Shown: positions 17,484 through 26,297 of the stretch, piece by piece
How the letters are laid out: each line of letters starts with the position of its first letter
How positions within the stretch are numbered: position 1 is the stretch's first letter
Source of the DNA: Acetobacteraceae bacterium
Lineage (GTDB): Bacteria; Pseudomonadota; Alphaproteobacteria; Acetobacterales; Acetobacteraceae
DNA: 37,029 nucleotides
NCBI GenBank assembly: GCA_027488195.1
Contig: JAIYCD010000203.1
Span: forward strand, 1-37,029
Reading direction: 5' to 3'
Notes under the pieces: generated by a model
Seen by the model: the letters and a program-made list of their open reading frames with translations, nothing else
What the model was told of the DNA's origin: nothing
Database searches by the model: none
Position numbers and translations under genes: made by a program

Positions 17484-17608
17484 CGGCCGGCTCCGTCCCT
17501 GGTCCGGATTGAGCCTAGCCATTTGGCGCCTGGTTGTGCAGCCTCCCGCATGCCTTGACGGGGCCAGGGCCGCTTGACCACAAGGCGCCGCACCCGCAAG
17601 GCAGCCTG

Positions 17609-18958
17609 ATGACCACCTCCGAAGACTTCCACCCCCCGCGCCCGGCGGCGCCGGCCCGCTTTCCCCGCGGCATGCGGGCGCTCTATGCCTCGGCCACGGA
17701 CCTGCTGAGCCTCTTCCCCGAGAGCGCCTTCCGCCACCGGATGATGCCCTTCAGCGCCATCTCCCAGCGCGTGCTGATCGTGAACGAGCCGGAGATGGTG
17801 CGCCGCGTCTTCATCACCGGCCGCGCCGAATTCGAGGCGAAGAGCCGCCATTTCCGCCAGGCGCTGGAGCCCGTGATCGGCGACAGCATGTTCCTCAACA
17901 GCGGCGAGATCTGGCTGACGCGCCGCGCGCTGATGGCGAAGCTGCTGCATCCCTCCCGCACGGCGGGCTTCCATCCGCTCTTCGTGCAGGGTGCGGAGGA
18001 GCTGGCATCCAGCTGGAACGGCCGGGTGGATGTCGCGGCGGGCTTCGCGGGGGCCACGGCGCTGGCCGTCATGCGCGCGCTCTTTGGTGATGCGGCGCGG
18101 CCCACGGATGCGGCGAAGCTCGCGCGCAGCTTCACCGCCTATGAGGGCGCGGTGCTGGCGGTGGATTTCGCCCATGTCTTCGGCCTGCCCGAGAAGCTCA
18201 CGGGCTGGCAGTTTCTCACCGCCCGCAAGCACGCCCGCGCCATCCGCCGCCTCTGCGCGTCCTGCATCAGCGCGGCCGGCCCCGATGCCGGCGGCCTCTT
18301 CGGCGAATTGCGCGCCGCGGTCGCCGAGAGCGGGCAACCGCTGCTCGACCCCGACCAGCTCATCAACGAGGTGGCGATGCTGCTGCTGGCCGGCAGCGAG
18401 ACCTCGGCCAATGTGCTGACCTGGACGGTCTACCTCCTGGCCCTGCACGCGCCCACGCGCGAGCGCGTGCTGGAGGAGCTGCAAAGCGTGCTGGGCGGCC
18501 GCGCGCCCGAGGCGTCCGAGCTGAACGCCCTGCCCTTCACCAAGGCGGTGATCCAGGAGGCGATGCGCCTCTACCCGCCCGTGCCCTATCTCTCGCGTGA
18601 AGCCGCGCGGGCCGAGCGCATCGCGGGCATCCAGGTAAAGCCGGGCGAGACGGTGATGGCCCTGCCCTGGCTGCTCCATCGCAACGAACATCTCTGGGAG
18701 GCGCCGCACGCCTTCCGGCCCGAACGCTTCCTGCCCGACGCGCCGCAGAAGCCGCCGCAATTCGGCTACCTGCCCTTCAGCATCGGGCCCCGCGTCTGCG
18801 CCGGCGCCTCCTTCGCCATGGCGGAGATGCTGGTCTTCATGGCCGTGCTGCTGCCGCGCCTCGACTTCGCCATCCCGCCCGGCGCGGCCCCGGTGCCGCG
18901 CGCGCGCCTGACGCTCAGGCCGCGCGGGGGGATGCCGCTGATCGTGACGCCCCGGTGA
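17609..18958 (+). CDS. Cytochrome P450
   Basis: MLLLAGSETSANVLTW (I-helix), EAMRLYPPVPYLSREA (ExxR), FSIGPRVCAGASFAMAEM (heme-Cys signature FxxGxRxCxG). Confidence 0.95.
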   Translation: MTTSEDFHPPRPAAPARFPRGMRALYASATDLLSLFPESAFRHRMMPFSAISQRVLIVNEPEMVRRVFITGRAEFEAKSRHFRQALEPVIGDSMFLNSGEIWLTRRALMAKLLHPSRTAGFHPLFVQGAEELASSWNGRVDVAAGFAGATALAVMRALFGDAARPTDAAKLARSFTAYEGAVLAVDFAHVFGLPEKLTGWQFLTARKHARAIRRLCASCISAAGPDAGGLFGELRAAVAESGQPLLDPDQLINEVAMLLLAGSETSANVLTWTVYLLALHAPTRERVLEELQSVLGGRAPEASELNALPFTKAVIQEAMRLYPPVPYLSREAARAERIAGIQVKPGETVMALPWLLHRNEHLWEAPHAFRPERFLPDAPQKPPQFGYLPFSIGPRVCAGASFAMAEMLVFMAVLLPRLDFAIPPGAAPVPRARLTLRPRGGMPLIVTPR

Positions 18959-20103
18959 GGCGCGCGGCCGGGCTGCTGCTGGCCGTTGGCGGCGCGGCTT
19001 GGCTCGCCCAGGCCCAAGGGCCGCAGCTGGCAATCCTCTGGCTGCTGGGCGCGGCGCTGGGCCTCGTGCTGTTCCAGGCGAGCTTCAGCTTCGCGGGTGG
19101 CTTCCGGCGGCTGCTGTTGGAGCAGCGCAGCGCCAGCTTCCGCGCCATGCTGCTGCTGCTGGCCCTGGCCTGCCTGCTCAGCCTGCCCGCCATCGCGGCG
19201 GGCAGCGTCTGGGGCCAGCCGGTGCGCGGCTTCGTCTTTCCCATCGGCTGGGGGTTGCTGCTGGGCGCCTTCCTGTTTGGCATCGGGATGCAGCTGGGCG
19301 GTGGCTGCGCCTCGGGCACGCTCTACACGGCCGCCGGCGGCCAGGGGGCGCGGATGTGGATCACGCTCACCGCCTTCATCGCCGGCGCCACCTTCGCGGC
19401 CTATGATTCCGAACGCTGGTCCGGCTGGGCCGCGCTGCCGCCGGTCTCGCTGACGGCGTCCCTCGGCCTTGGCGGCGCGCTGGTGGCGAGCCTGGCCGCG
19501 CTCGCCCTGGCCTGGGCGGTGGCCACCGGGCTGGAGCAACGCCGCCATGGCGCGGTGCAGCCGCTCGGCTGGCAGGGCGCGTTGTTCCGCCACCCCTGGC
19601 CCGCCGCCTGGGGCGCGCTCGGCCTCGCGCTGCTGGGTTTTGCCACGCTGGTCCTGGCTGGCCGGCCCTGGGCGATCACGGCGGCCTTCCCGCTCTGGGG
19701 CTCTCGCGCCATCGAGGCGCTGGGCTGGGACGACCCGGCCTTCTGGCCCTATTGGGAAGACCCCACCCGCACCGAGGCGCTGCTGCGCCCGTTACTCGCT
19801 GACCGGATGACGGTCATGGATCTCGGCCTCATGGCCGGCGCCTTCCTGGCCGCGGCGCTGGCCGGCCGGCGGGGCGACTGGCGCATTCCGCGCCTGCGGC
19901 CGGCGCTGGCCTCGCTCATCGGCGGGCTGCTGCTGGGCTATGGGGCCATCATCGCCTTCGGCTGCAATATCTCCGCCTTTCTCGGGGGAATTCTCTCAGG
20001 CAGCCTGCATGGCTGGGTCTGGATCATCCCGGCGCTGGCCGGCAATGCGCTGGGGGCAAGACTACGGCCGCTTTTCGGGCTGGAGACGCCTGCGTCTCGG
20101 TAA
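18955..20103 (+). CDS. YeeE/YedE family (DUF395) sulfur-compound transporter-like membrane protein
   Basis: GTGA overlap with P450 stop; GIGMQLGGGCASGTLYTAAGGQGARMWITLTAFIAG and YGAIIAFGCNISAFLGGILSGSLHGWVWIIPALAGN, the paired GC-containing YeeE motifs. Confidence 0.9.
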   Translation: MRRAAGLLLAVGGAAWLAQAQGPQLAILWLLGAALGLVLFQASFSFAGGFRRLLLEQRSASFRAMLLLLALACLLSLPAIAAGSVWGQPVRGFVFPIGWGLLLGAFLFGIGMQLGGGCASGTLYTAAGGQGARMWITLTAFIAGATFAAYDSERWSGWAALPPVSLTASLGLGGALVASLAALALAWAVATGLEQRRHGAVQPLGWQGALFRHPWPAAWGALGLALLGFATLVLAGRPWAITAAFPLWGSRAIEALGWDDPAFWPYWEDPTRTEALLRPLLADRMTVMDLGLMAGAFLAAALAGRRGDWRIPRLRPALASLIGGLLLGYGAIIAFGCNISAFLGGILSGSLHGWVWIIPALAGNALGARLRPLFGLETPASR

Positions 20104-20131
20104 TGCCGCAATGCAATGTAAAAATCAGCAA

Positions 20132-20159
20132 TTGACGGTCCATGGTCGTGCATTATGTT
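20132..20159 (+). promoter_or_regulatory. Candidate sigma70-like promoter for the cytochrome c/fccB/soxYZ genes
   Basis: TTGACG (20132-20137) - 16 nt - TATGTT (20154-20159) in a locally AT-richer gap between the yeeE-like stop and the cytochrome gene. Confidence 0.35.
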
Positions 20160-20190
20160 CCGGCGACACGCCACGCCCAAAGGAACACGC

Positions 20191-20475
20191 ATGCGGCCCC
20201 TTCCCCTCCTGCTCGCCAGCCTGATGCTTGCCACGCCCGCCGCCGCCCAGGCGCCACTGGCGGCGCAGGGCTGCATTGGCTGCCATGGGCCGAATGGCGC
20301 GGGCATGGGCGGCGTCCCTGGCCTCGCCGGGCGGGACCGGGCGGAGCTGATCGCGCAGATGAACGCCTTCCGCGCCAATGAGCGCCCGGCCACCATCATG
20401 GGCCGCGTCGCGCGCGGCTATACCGAGGCGGAGATCATCGCGACCGCCGAATACTTCGCCCGCCAGCCGCGCTGA
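20191..20475 (+). CDS. Small secreted monohaem cytochrome c, probable partner of the flavocytochrome c flavoprotein
   Basis: Signal peptide MRPLPLLLASLMLATPAAAQ; CIGCHG haem site; TIMGRVARGYTEAEIIATAEYFARQ resembles FccA-type cytochromes. An upstream in-frame ATG at 20155 also exists. Confidence 0.85.
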   Translation: MRPLPLLLASLMLATPAAAQAPLAAQGCIGCHGPNGAGMGGVPGLAGRDRAELIAQMNAFRANERPATIMGRVARGYTEAEIIATAEYFARQPR

Positions 20476-20486
20476 GGAGACACGCC

Positions 20487-21764
20487 ATGACCCATCTTCT
20501 CCCCCGCCGCGCATGGCTCGCAGCCGCCCCTTTGGTCGCTGCCCCCTCTGTCCTGCGTGCCCAGACCCAGGCGCGGCTGCTGGTCATCGGCGGCGGCTTC
20601 GGCGGCGCGACCGCGGCCAACTTCGCGCGCCGCACCTATCCCTGGCTGGATGTCACGCTGGTCGAGCCGAAGCGGAACTTCGTCACCTGCCCCTATGGCA
20701 ATCTGGTCCTCGCCGGCACGCGGCAGATCGGCCAGATCACGCATTCCTATGACGGGTTGCGCGCCCGCGGCGTCCGCGTGGTGCATGACTGGGCGGCCGG
20801 CATCGACGCCGCATCGCGTCGCGTGCGCCTCGCAGGTGGCGAGACGCTGACCTATGACCGCCTGATCCTCTCCCCCGGCATCGCGCTGCGCTGGCGCGCC
20901 ATCGAGGGCTATGACGAGGCGGCCTCCGAGATCATGCCGCATGGCTGGGTGCCCGGCGACGGCGCACAGACCCTGCTGCTGCGCCGCCAACTCGAGGAGA
21001 TGCCTGATGGGGGCGTCGTCGGCCTCGCCATCCCGCCCAACCCCTTCCGCTGCCCACCCGGCCCCTATGAGCGGATCAGCATGATCGCGAGCTACCTGAA
21101 GCGCCACAAGCCGCGCTCCAAGATCCTGGCGCTCGACGCGAAGGAGGCCTTCAGCAAGCAGGGCCTGTTCCAGGATGCCTGGGCGCAGCTCTATCCCGGC
21201 ATGATCGAATGGGTGCCCGGCAACCGCGACGGCCGCGTCACCAAGGTGGATGCGCGCGAGCGCGTGCTGGAAACGGAATTCGGCACCCAGCACAAGGTCG
21301 CCGTCGCCAATGTCATCCCGCCGCAATCGGCCGCGCGCATCGCCATCGAGGCGGGCCTGACCGACCAGTCCGGCTGGGCGCCGGTGAACCCGCGCACGTT
21401 CGAATCCCGCGTGGCGCCGGGCATCCATGTGGTGGGCGATGCGAACATCCCCGGCCCCATGCCGAAATCCGGCTATGTCGCGAACAGCACGGCCAAGCAG
21501 GCGGTCGCCTCCGCCGCCGCCCTGCTGCGCGGCGAAGCCCCGCCCGAGGCCGTGTATTTCAACACCTGCTACTCGCATGTGGGCGATGAGTACGGCATCT
21601 CGATCGTCGGCGTGTTCCGCCCCAATGCGGAAGGCACGGCCATCGCCGAGGTGCAGGGCTCGGGCGGCGTCTCGCCGCGCGGCAACCTGCCGGAGCATCG
21701 GCGGTTGGAGGCGCTCTACGCCGATGCGTGGTATGACAGCATCACCAAGGACATGTTCGCATGA
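20487..21764 (+). CDS. fccB: FAD-dependent flavocytochrome c sulfide dehydrogenase flavoprotein subunit (FccB/SoxF-like)
   Basis: Tat-like leader MTHLLPRRAWLAAAPLVAAPSVLRAQ; RLLVIGGGFGGATAANFARR (FAD); FVTCPYGNLVLAG; HVVGDANIPGPMPKSGYVANSTAKQA; NTCYSHVGDEYGISIVGVFR. Confidence 0.92.
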   Translation: MTHLLPRRAWLAAAPLVAAPSVLRAQTQARLLVIGGGFGGATAANFARRTYPWLDVTLVEPKRNFVTCPYGNLVLAGTRQIGQITHSYDGLRARGVRVVHDWAAGIDAASRRVRLAGGETLTYDRLILSPGIALRWRAIEGYDEAASEIMPHGWVPGDGAQTLLLRRQLEEMPDGGVVGLAIPPNPFRCPPGPYERISMIASYLKRHKPRSKILALDAKEAFSKQGLFQDAWAQLYPGMIEWVPGNRDGRVTKVDARERVLETEFGTQHKVAVANVIPPQSAARIAIEAGLTDQSGWAPVNPRTFESRVAPGIHVVGDANIPGPMPKSGYVANSTAKQAVASAAALLRGEAPPEAVYFNTCYSHVGDEYGISIVGVFRPNAEGTAIAEVQGSGGVSPRGNLPEHRRLEALYADAWYDSITKDMFA

Positions 21765-22180
21765 AGCGCCGCACCGCCCTTGGCCTCGCCCTGCTGCCCT
21801 TCGCGGCGGCGGCGAATGACGAGGCACTGACCACCGCCATCCGCGCCGAGATTGGCGAGGCCGCGCCGCGGGAGGGCGGCATCACGCTGCGCGTCCCGCC
21901 TGTGGCCGAAAATGGCGGCCAGGTGCCCGTCACCATCCTTGTCGACAGCCCGCAAAGCGCCGAGCGCCACGTGACCGCCATCCACCTCTTCGCCACGCGC
22001 AACCCGACGCCCGGCATCGCCTCCTTCAAGCTCGGCCCCGCGCTGGCGCGCGCCGAGATCCAGACGCGCATCCGCATGGCGGAGAACCAGACGCTCGTCG
22101 TGCTGGCCCGCATGAATGACGGAACCGTCCAACGCGCGACCGCCGAGATCCGCGTCGCGACCGGGGGGTGCCTGACATGA
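21761..22180 (+). CDS. soxY: SoxY-like sulfur carrier protein with variant C-terminus
   Basis: VPVTILVDSPQSAERHVTAIHLFATRNPTPGIASFKLGPALARAEIQTRIRMAENQTLVVLARMNDGTVQRATAEIRVATGGCLT*; C-terminal GGC present. Confidence 0.9.
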   Translation: MKRRTALGLALLPFAAAANDEALTTAIRAEIGEAAPREGGITLRVPPVAENGGQVPVTILVDSPQSAERHVTAIHLFATRNPTPGIASFKLGPALARAEIQTRIRMAENQTLVVLARMNDGTVQRATAEIRVATGGCLT

Positions 22181-22506
22181 GCACGAACCTGGCGACGCCG
22201 CGCATCCGCGCCCCCCGCAGCGCCCGCGCGGGCGAGGTGGTGGAAATCCGCACGCTGATGGAGCACCCGATGGAAACCGGGCTGCGCCAGGATGGCGGCC
22301 GCGCCATCCCGCGCGACATGCTGACCCGCATGCGCGTGCGGCTGAACAGCGAGGCGCTGCTGGAAGCCGAGTTCCGCAACGGCACCGCCGCCAATCCCTT
22401 TCATGTGTTCTTCGTGCGGATCGAGCGCGCGAGCGAGCTGGAATTCACCTGGACGGATGAGGCCGGGCGCACGGCGCGCACGACCCACCGGATCAGCCTC
22501 GCCTGA
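22177..22506 (+). CDS. soxZ: SoxZ sulfur-oxidation protein
   Basis: ATGA overlap with soxY; RIRAPRSARAGEVVEIRTLMEHPMETGLRQDGGRAIPRDMLTRMRVRLNSEALLEAEFRNGTAANPFHVFFVRIERASELEFTWTDEAGR. Confidence 0.93.
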   Translation: MSTNLATPRIRAPRSARAGEVVEIRTLMEHPMETGLRQDGGRAIPRDMLTRMRVRLNSEALLEAEFRNGTAANPFHVFFVRIERASELEFTWTDEAGRTARTTHRISLA

Positions 22507-22519
22507 CAGGCGAGGCTGT

Positions 22520-22535
22520 GGCGGCTCACGCCGCC
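22520..22535. terminator. Short hairpin between convergent soxZ and aminotransferase genes (weak bidirectional terminator candidate)
   Basis: GGCGGC-TCAC-GCCGCC; flanked by a GCGAGGCTGT direct repeat; no T-tract. Confidence 0.25.
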
Positions 22536-23734
22536 GCGAGGCTGTCCAGCGCCGCCTGCACGCCGCCCTTGGCATGCGGCACGCCCGCGATGCCCAGCGC
22601 CATCTCGATGGCGCCCAGCGTGCCGATGATCATCGGCTCGTTCAGGTCCCCCAGATGGCCGATGCGGAACACCTTGCCCGAAAGCTTGTTGAGCCCGGCG
22701 CCGGTCGAGACATTGAAGCGCTCCAGCGCGATCTTGCGCACCGGCTCCGCATCATGGCCCTCGGGCATGAGGATGGCGGTCACGCTGTCCGACCAGCGCT
22801 CCGGGTTCTGGCAGAAGAGCTGCGGGCCGTTATTGCCGGACCAATGCTGCACACAGGCGCGCACCGCTTTCGCGAGACGGGCATGGCGGGCAAAGACATT
22901 GTCCAGTCCCTCCTCCACCAGCATCAGGCGCAGCGCTTCCTGCAACCCATAGAACAGCGTGGTCGGCACCGTGCCGACGAAGCTCTTCTGCCGGCGGGCC
23001 AGCATCTCGGTCCAGTCGAAGTAATGGCGCGGATGGGTGCTGGCGCGATGCGCCGCCATCGCCTTCTCGGAGGCGCCGGTGAAGCTGAAGCCGGTGGGCA
23101 GCATCAGCCCCTTCTGGCTGCCGCCGACGCAGACATCCACGCCCCACTCATCCATCCGGAAATCATAGCAGCCGAGCGAGGAAATCGTGTCGCTCATCAG
23201 CAGCGCCGGATGCTTCACGCGGTCCATCGCGGCGCGCACCTGGTCCAGCGGCATCCGCGTGCCGGCCGCCGTCTCGTTATGCACGCAGCAGACGGCCTTG
23301 ATCTTGTGACCGGTATCGGCCGCCAGCGCGGCCTCGATGGCGGCGATCTCGACGCCCCGGCGCCAATCGGCGGGGACTTGCTGAACCGCAAATCCAAGCG
23401 TGCCGCACATCTTCGCCCAGCTGTCGGAGAAGTGGCCCGTCTCCGGGATCAGCACCAGGTCGCCGGGCGAGAGGGTGTTGACCAGCGAGGCCTCCCAGGC
23501 GCCGTGGCCCGAGGCGGTGTACATGAAGAGGTGCTGCTTGGTCTTCAGCACCTTCTTCAGCCCCTCGAAGCAGGCATCATAGACGGCGAGGAAGGCCGGG
23601 TCGTTGAAGTCGATGCTGGCGCGCGCGGTGGCGGCGAGCACCGAATCCGGAATGTTCGTCGGCCCCGGATTGGCGAAGAAAAGGCGGCCGCGCGCCATGG
23701 GGCGCGCGGGCTTGGGGCTGATCGAACCGTCCAT
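22526..23734 (-). CDS. Class V aminotransferase (serine/alanine-glyoxylate aminotransferase-like)
   Basis: FFANPGPTNIPDSVL, MYTASGHGAWEASLVNTLSPGDLVLIPETGHFS, VCCVHNETAAGTRMPLDQVR, VGGSQKGLMLPTGF (PLP Lys). Confidence 0.93.
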   Translation of the reverse strand: MDGSISPKPARPMARGRLFFANPGPTNIPDSVLAATARASIDFNDPAFLAVYDACFEGLKKVLKTKQHLFMYTASGHGAWEASLVNTLSPGDLVLIPETGHFSDSWAKMCGTLGFAVQQVPADWRRGVEIAAIEAALAADTGHKIKAVCCVHNETAAGTRMPLDQVRAAMDRVKHPALLMSDTISSLGCYDFRMDEWGVDVCVGGSQKGLMLPTGFSFTGASEKAMAAHRASTHPRHYFDWTEMLARRQKSFVGTVPTTLFYGLQEALRLMLVEEGLDNVFARHARLAKAVRACVQHWSGNNGPQLFCQNPERWSDSVTAILMPEGHDAEPVRKIALERFNVSTGAGLNKLSGKVFRIGHLGDLNEPMIIGTLGAIEMALGIAGVPHAKGGVQAALDSLAAA

Positions 23735-23791
23735 CGTGTGTGGCTTTCCTGAGCGTCGTTCAGGAGAGTATCGGGCGGAATTGCGCCCGCA

Positions 23792-24787
23792 TCAACGCTC
23801 CAGGCGAATTCCCGTCCGCGCCACAACCTGACGGTATTTCTCGACCTCGCTCGCCAGGAAGGCGCGCGTCGTCTCGGGTGTGTTGTCGCCCGCCCAGGGC
23901 AGGACGCCCGCCTGCAGCAGGCGCTCACGCAGCGGCTGGTCCGCCACGGTCGCCACCAGCGCGCGGTTGAGCTGCGCCAGCACGGCCGGCGGCATGTTGG
24001 GCGGACCGATGATCATGTTCCAGGTCGAAAGCTCGAAGCCCGGCATGGCCCCCTCATTCAAGGTGGGAAGGTCGGGGAAGGAGGGGAAGCGCTCGCGGCT
24101 CGTCACCGCGAGGCCACGCACCAGCCCGCCGCGGATCTGCCCGGCGGCGGAGGCGAGGACGGCGATGCCGAATTGTCCCTCGCCCTGATGGATCGCCGTC
24201 AGCATCAACCCGCCGCTGCGATAGGGGACGTGGGTGAAGCGCGCGCCGAGCTGCAGCGCCAGCATTTCCACCCCCAGATGCGGAATGGAGCCCACGCCCG
24301 AGGTCGCATAGGCATATTGCTCGGGGCGCGAGGCGCGCAGCACCGAGATCGCCTGCTGCGCCGTCGTCGCCGGGAAGCTGGGCGAGGCGATCAGCACCAT
24401 GGGCGCGGTGCCGATCATCGCGATCTGCGTGGAATCCGAAAGCGGGTTGAAGGGCGTGCCCCCCTCCAGCGCCGCGGGCGCGATGGCGTGGGAACTGACC
24501 TCGATCAGCATGAGGGTGTGGCCATCGGGGGCCTGGCGCCGCAGCCAGTCGCCGGCCACCACGCCCGAGGCGCCGGGCCGGTTTTCGACCACCACGCGCG
24601 CCTCGGCGCCGATATTGGCCGCGAAGCGCTCGGAGATCAGGCGCGAGGCGATATCGGTGCTGCCGCCGGGCGCGAAGCCCACGGCCAGCGTGATGGGGCG
24701 CTGCGGGAAGCTTTGCGCGGCGGCGGGCTGGGCAAGGGCGCTCAGCGACAGCGCGGCGAGCGCGCCAAGCAGGGAGCGACGGATCAC
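23792..24787 (-). CDS. Bug/TctC-family periplasmic solute-binding protein
   Basis: Signal peptide; FPQRPITLAVGFAPGGSTDIASRLISERF, VVENRPGASGVVAGDWLRRQAPDGHTL, GVGSIPHLGVEMLALQLGARFTHVPYRSGG. Confidence 0.93.
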   Translation of the reverse strand: MIRRSLLGALAALSLSALAQPAAAQSFPQRPITLAVGFAPGGSTDIASRLISERFAANIGAEARVVVENRPGASGVVAGDWLRRQAPDGHTLMLIEVSSHAIAPAALEGGTPFNPLSDSTQIAMIGTAPMVLIASPSFPATTAQQAISVLRASRPEQYAYATSGVGSIPHLGVEMLALQLGARFTHVPYRSGGLMLTAIHQGEGQFGIAVLASAAGQIRGGLVRGLAVTSRERFPSFPDLPTLNEGAMPGFELSTWNMIIGPPNMPPAVLAQLNRALVATVADQPLRERLLQAGVLPWAGDNTPETTRAFLASEVEKYRQVVARTGIRLER

Positions 24788-24849
24788 GGGCGAACCTCCG
24801 GTCTTTTTCTGGCCGAAGGTTAAGCCTCAGTCATGCCTCGCGCGCAAGA

Positions 24850-26286
24850 TCAGATGCTGGTGCCGCCCACCGTCAGCCCGGTCATCTTGAGCGTGGGCTG
24901 GCCCACGCCCACCGGCACGCCCTGGCCATTCTTGCCGCAAGTGCCGATGCCGGGGTCCATCGCGCTGTCATTGCCGATCATGCTGACCTTGGTCAGCGCG
25001 TCCGGCCCGTTGCCGATCAGGGTGGCGCCCTTCACCGGCGCGCCGATGCGGCCATTCTCGATGATGTAGGCCTCGCTCATCGAGAAGACGAACTTGCCGG
25101 AGGTGATGTCCACCTGCCCACCGCCGAAATTCACCGCGTAGATGCCCTTCTTCACGCTGCCGATGATCTCGGACGGCGCGTGCTGCCCGCCCAGCATGAT
25201 GGTGTTGGTCATGCGCGGCATGGGGATATGGGCGAAGCTTTGCCGGCGGCCATTGCCGGTGGGCGCGACCCCCATCAGCCGCGCATTCTGCCGGTCCTGG
25301 ATGAAGCCGCGCAGATAGCCATCCTCGATCATCACGGTGCGGCCGGAGGGCGTGCCCTCGTCATCGACGGTGAGCGAGCCGCGGCGGTCGGCGATGGTGC
25401 CGTCATCCACCACGGTCACACCCGGTGCCGCGATGCGGCTTCCCAGCAGGCCCGCGAAGGCAGAGGTCTTCTTGCGATTGAAGTCGCCCTCCAGCCCGTG
25501 GCCAATCGCCTCATGCAGCAGGATGCCGGGCCAGCCCGGGCCCAGCACCACCTCGGTCTCGCCGGCCGGGGCCGGAATGCTCTGCAGGTTCACCAGCGCC
25601 TGGCGCAGCGCCTCGGCCACGCCGGCCTGCCAGCCGCCATCACCGATCACGCGGCCATAGGCGAAGCGCCCGCCCGTGCCGAAGCTGCCCGTCTCGCGCC
25701 GGCCATTCTCCTCGACGACGACCGAGACGTTGAAGCGCACCAGCGGCCTGAGGTCGGCCACGCGCAGCCCATCGGGCCGCAGGATCTGCACCGCCTGCCA
25801 TTCGCCCGTCAGCGAGGCCATCACCTGCGTCACGCGCGGATCGAGCGCCCTGGCATGCGCGTCGATCTCCATGAGCAGTTCGGTCTTCTCCGCGAAGCCC
25901 ATGGCGGTCAGCGGATTGGCCGCTTCATAAAGCTGCGTGTTGGTCGCGCGCGGGCCGACAGCGAGGCTGCCACTGCGCCCCTGCCGCACCGCGCCCACCG
26001 TGGCCACAGCGCGTGCCAGCGCGGCATCGCTGATCTCGCCCGCATGGGCGTAGCCCGCCGCCTCGCCCTGGATGGCGCGCAGGCCGAAGCCGCGCTGCGT
26101 GTCGTAGCTGGCGGAGCGGATTCGGCCATCCTCCAGGCTGATCGCCTCGCTCTCGCGGTATTCGAAGAACAGCTCGCCATCCTCTGCGCCTTCCGTCGCC
26201 TCGCGCAGGCGGCGTTCGGCGGCCGCGGGTTCCAGCTCGGCGTAGAACAGGCGATCCGTGACGGCGAGGGGCGTGTCGAGCGGCAT
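24850..26286 (-). CDS. tldD: Metalloprotease TldD
   Basis: GPGWPGILLHEAIGHGLEGDFNRKKTSAFAGLLG (HEAIGHGLEGD), VVDDGTIADRRGSLTVDDEGTPSGRTVMIEDGYLRGF, C-terminal GTCGKNGQGVPVGVGQPTLKMTGLTVGGT. Confidence 0.96.
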   Translation of the reverse strand: MPLDTPLAVTDRLFYAELEPAAAERRLREATEGAEDGELFFEYRESEAISLEDGRIRSASYDTQRGFGLRAIQGEAAGYAHAGEISDAALARAVATVGAVRQGRSGSLAVGPRATNTQLYEAANPLTAMGFAEKTELLMEIDAHARALDPRVTQVMASLTGEWQAVQILRPDGLRVADLRPLVRFNVSVVVEENGRRETGSFGTGGRFAYGRVIGDGGWQAGVAEALRQALVNLQSIPAPAGETEVVLGPGWPGILLHEAIGHGLEGDFNRKKTSAFAGLLGSRIAAPGVTVVDDGTIADRRGSLTVDDEGTPSGRTVMIEDGYLRGFIQDRQNARLMGVAPTGNGRRQSFAHIPMPRMTNTIMLGGQHAPSEIIGSVKKGIYAVNFGGGQVDITSGKFVFSMSEAYIIENGRIGAPVKGATLIGNGPDALTKVSMIGNDSAMDPGIGTCGKNGQGVPVGVGQPTLKMTGLTVGGTSI

Positions 26287-26297
26287 GGGAGTTCCCT

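Noticed and set aside
23792-24787. Orphan Bug/TctC binding protein without TctA/TctB membrane genes
   Set aside because: Unlinked Bug-family proteins are very common in this kind of proteobacterium, so this is not unusual.
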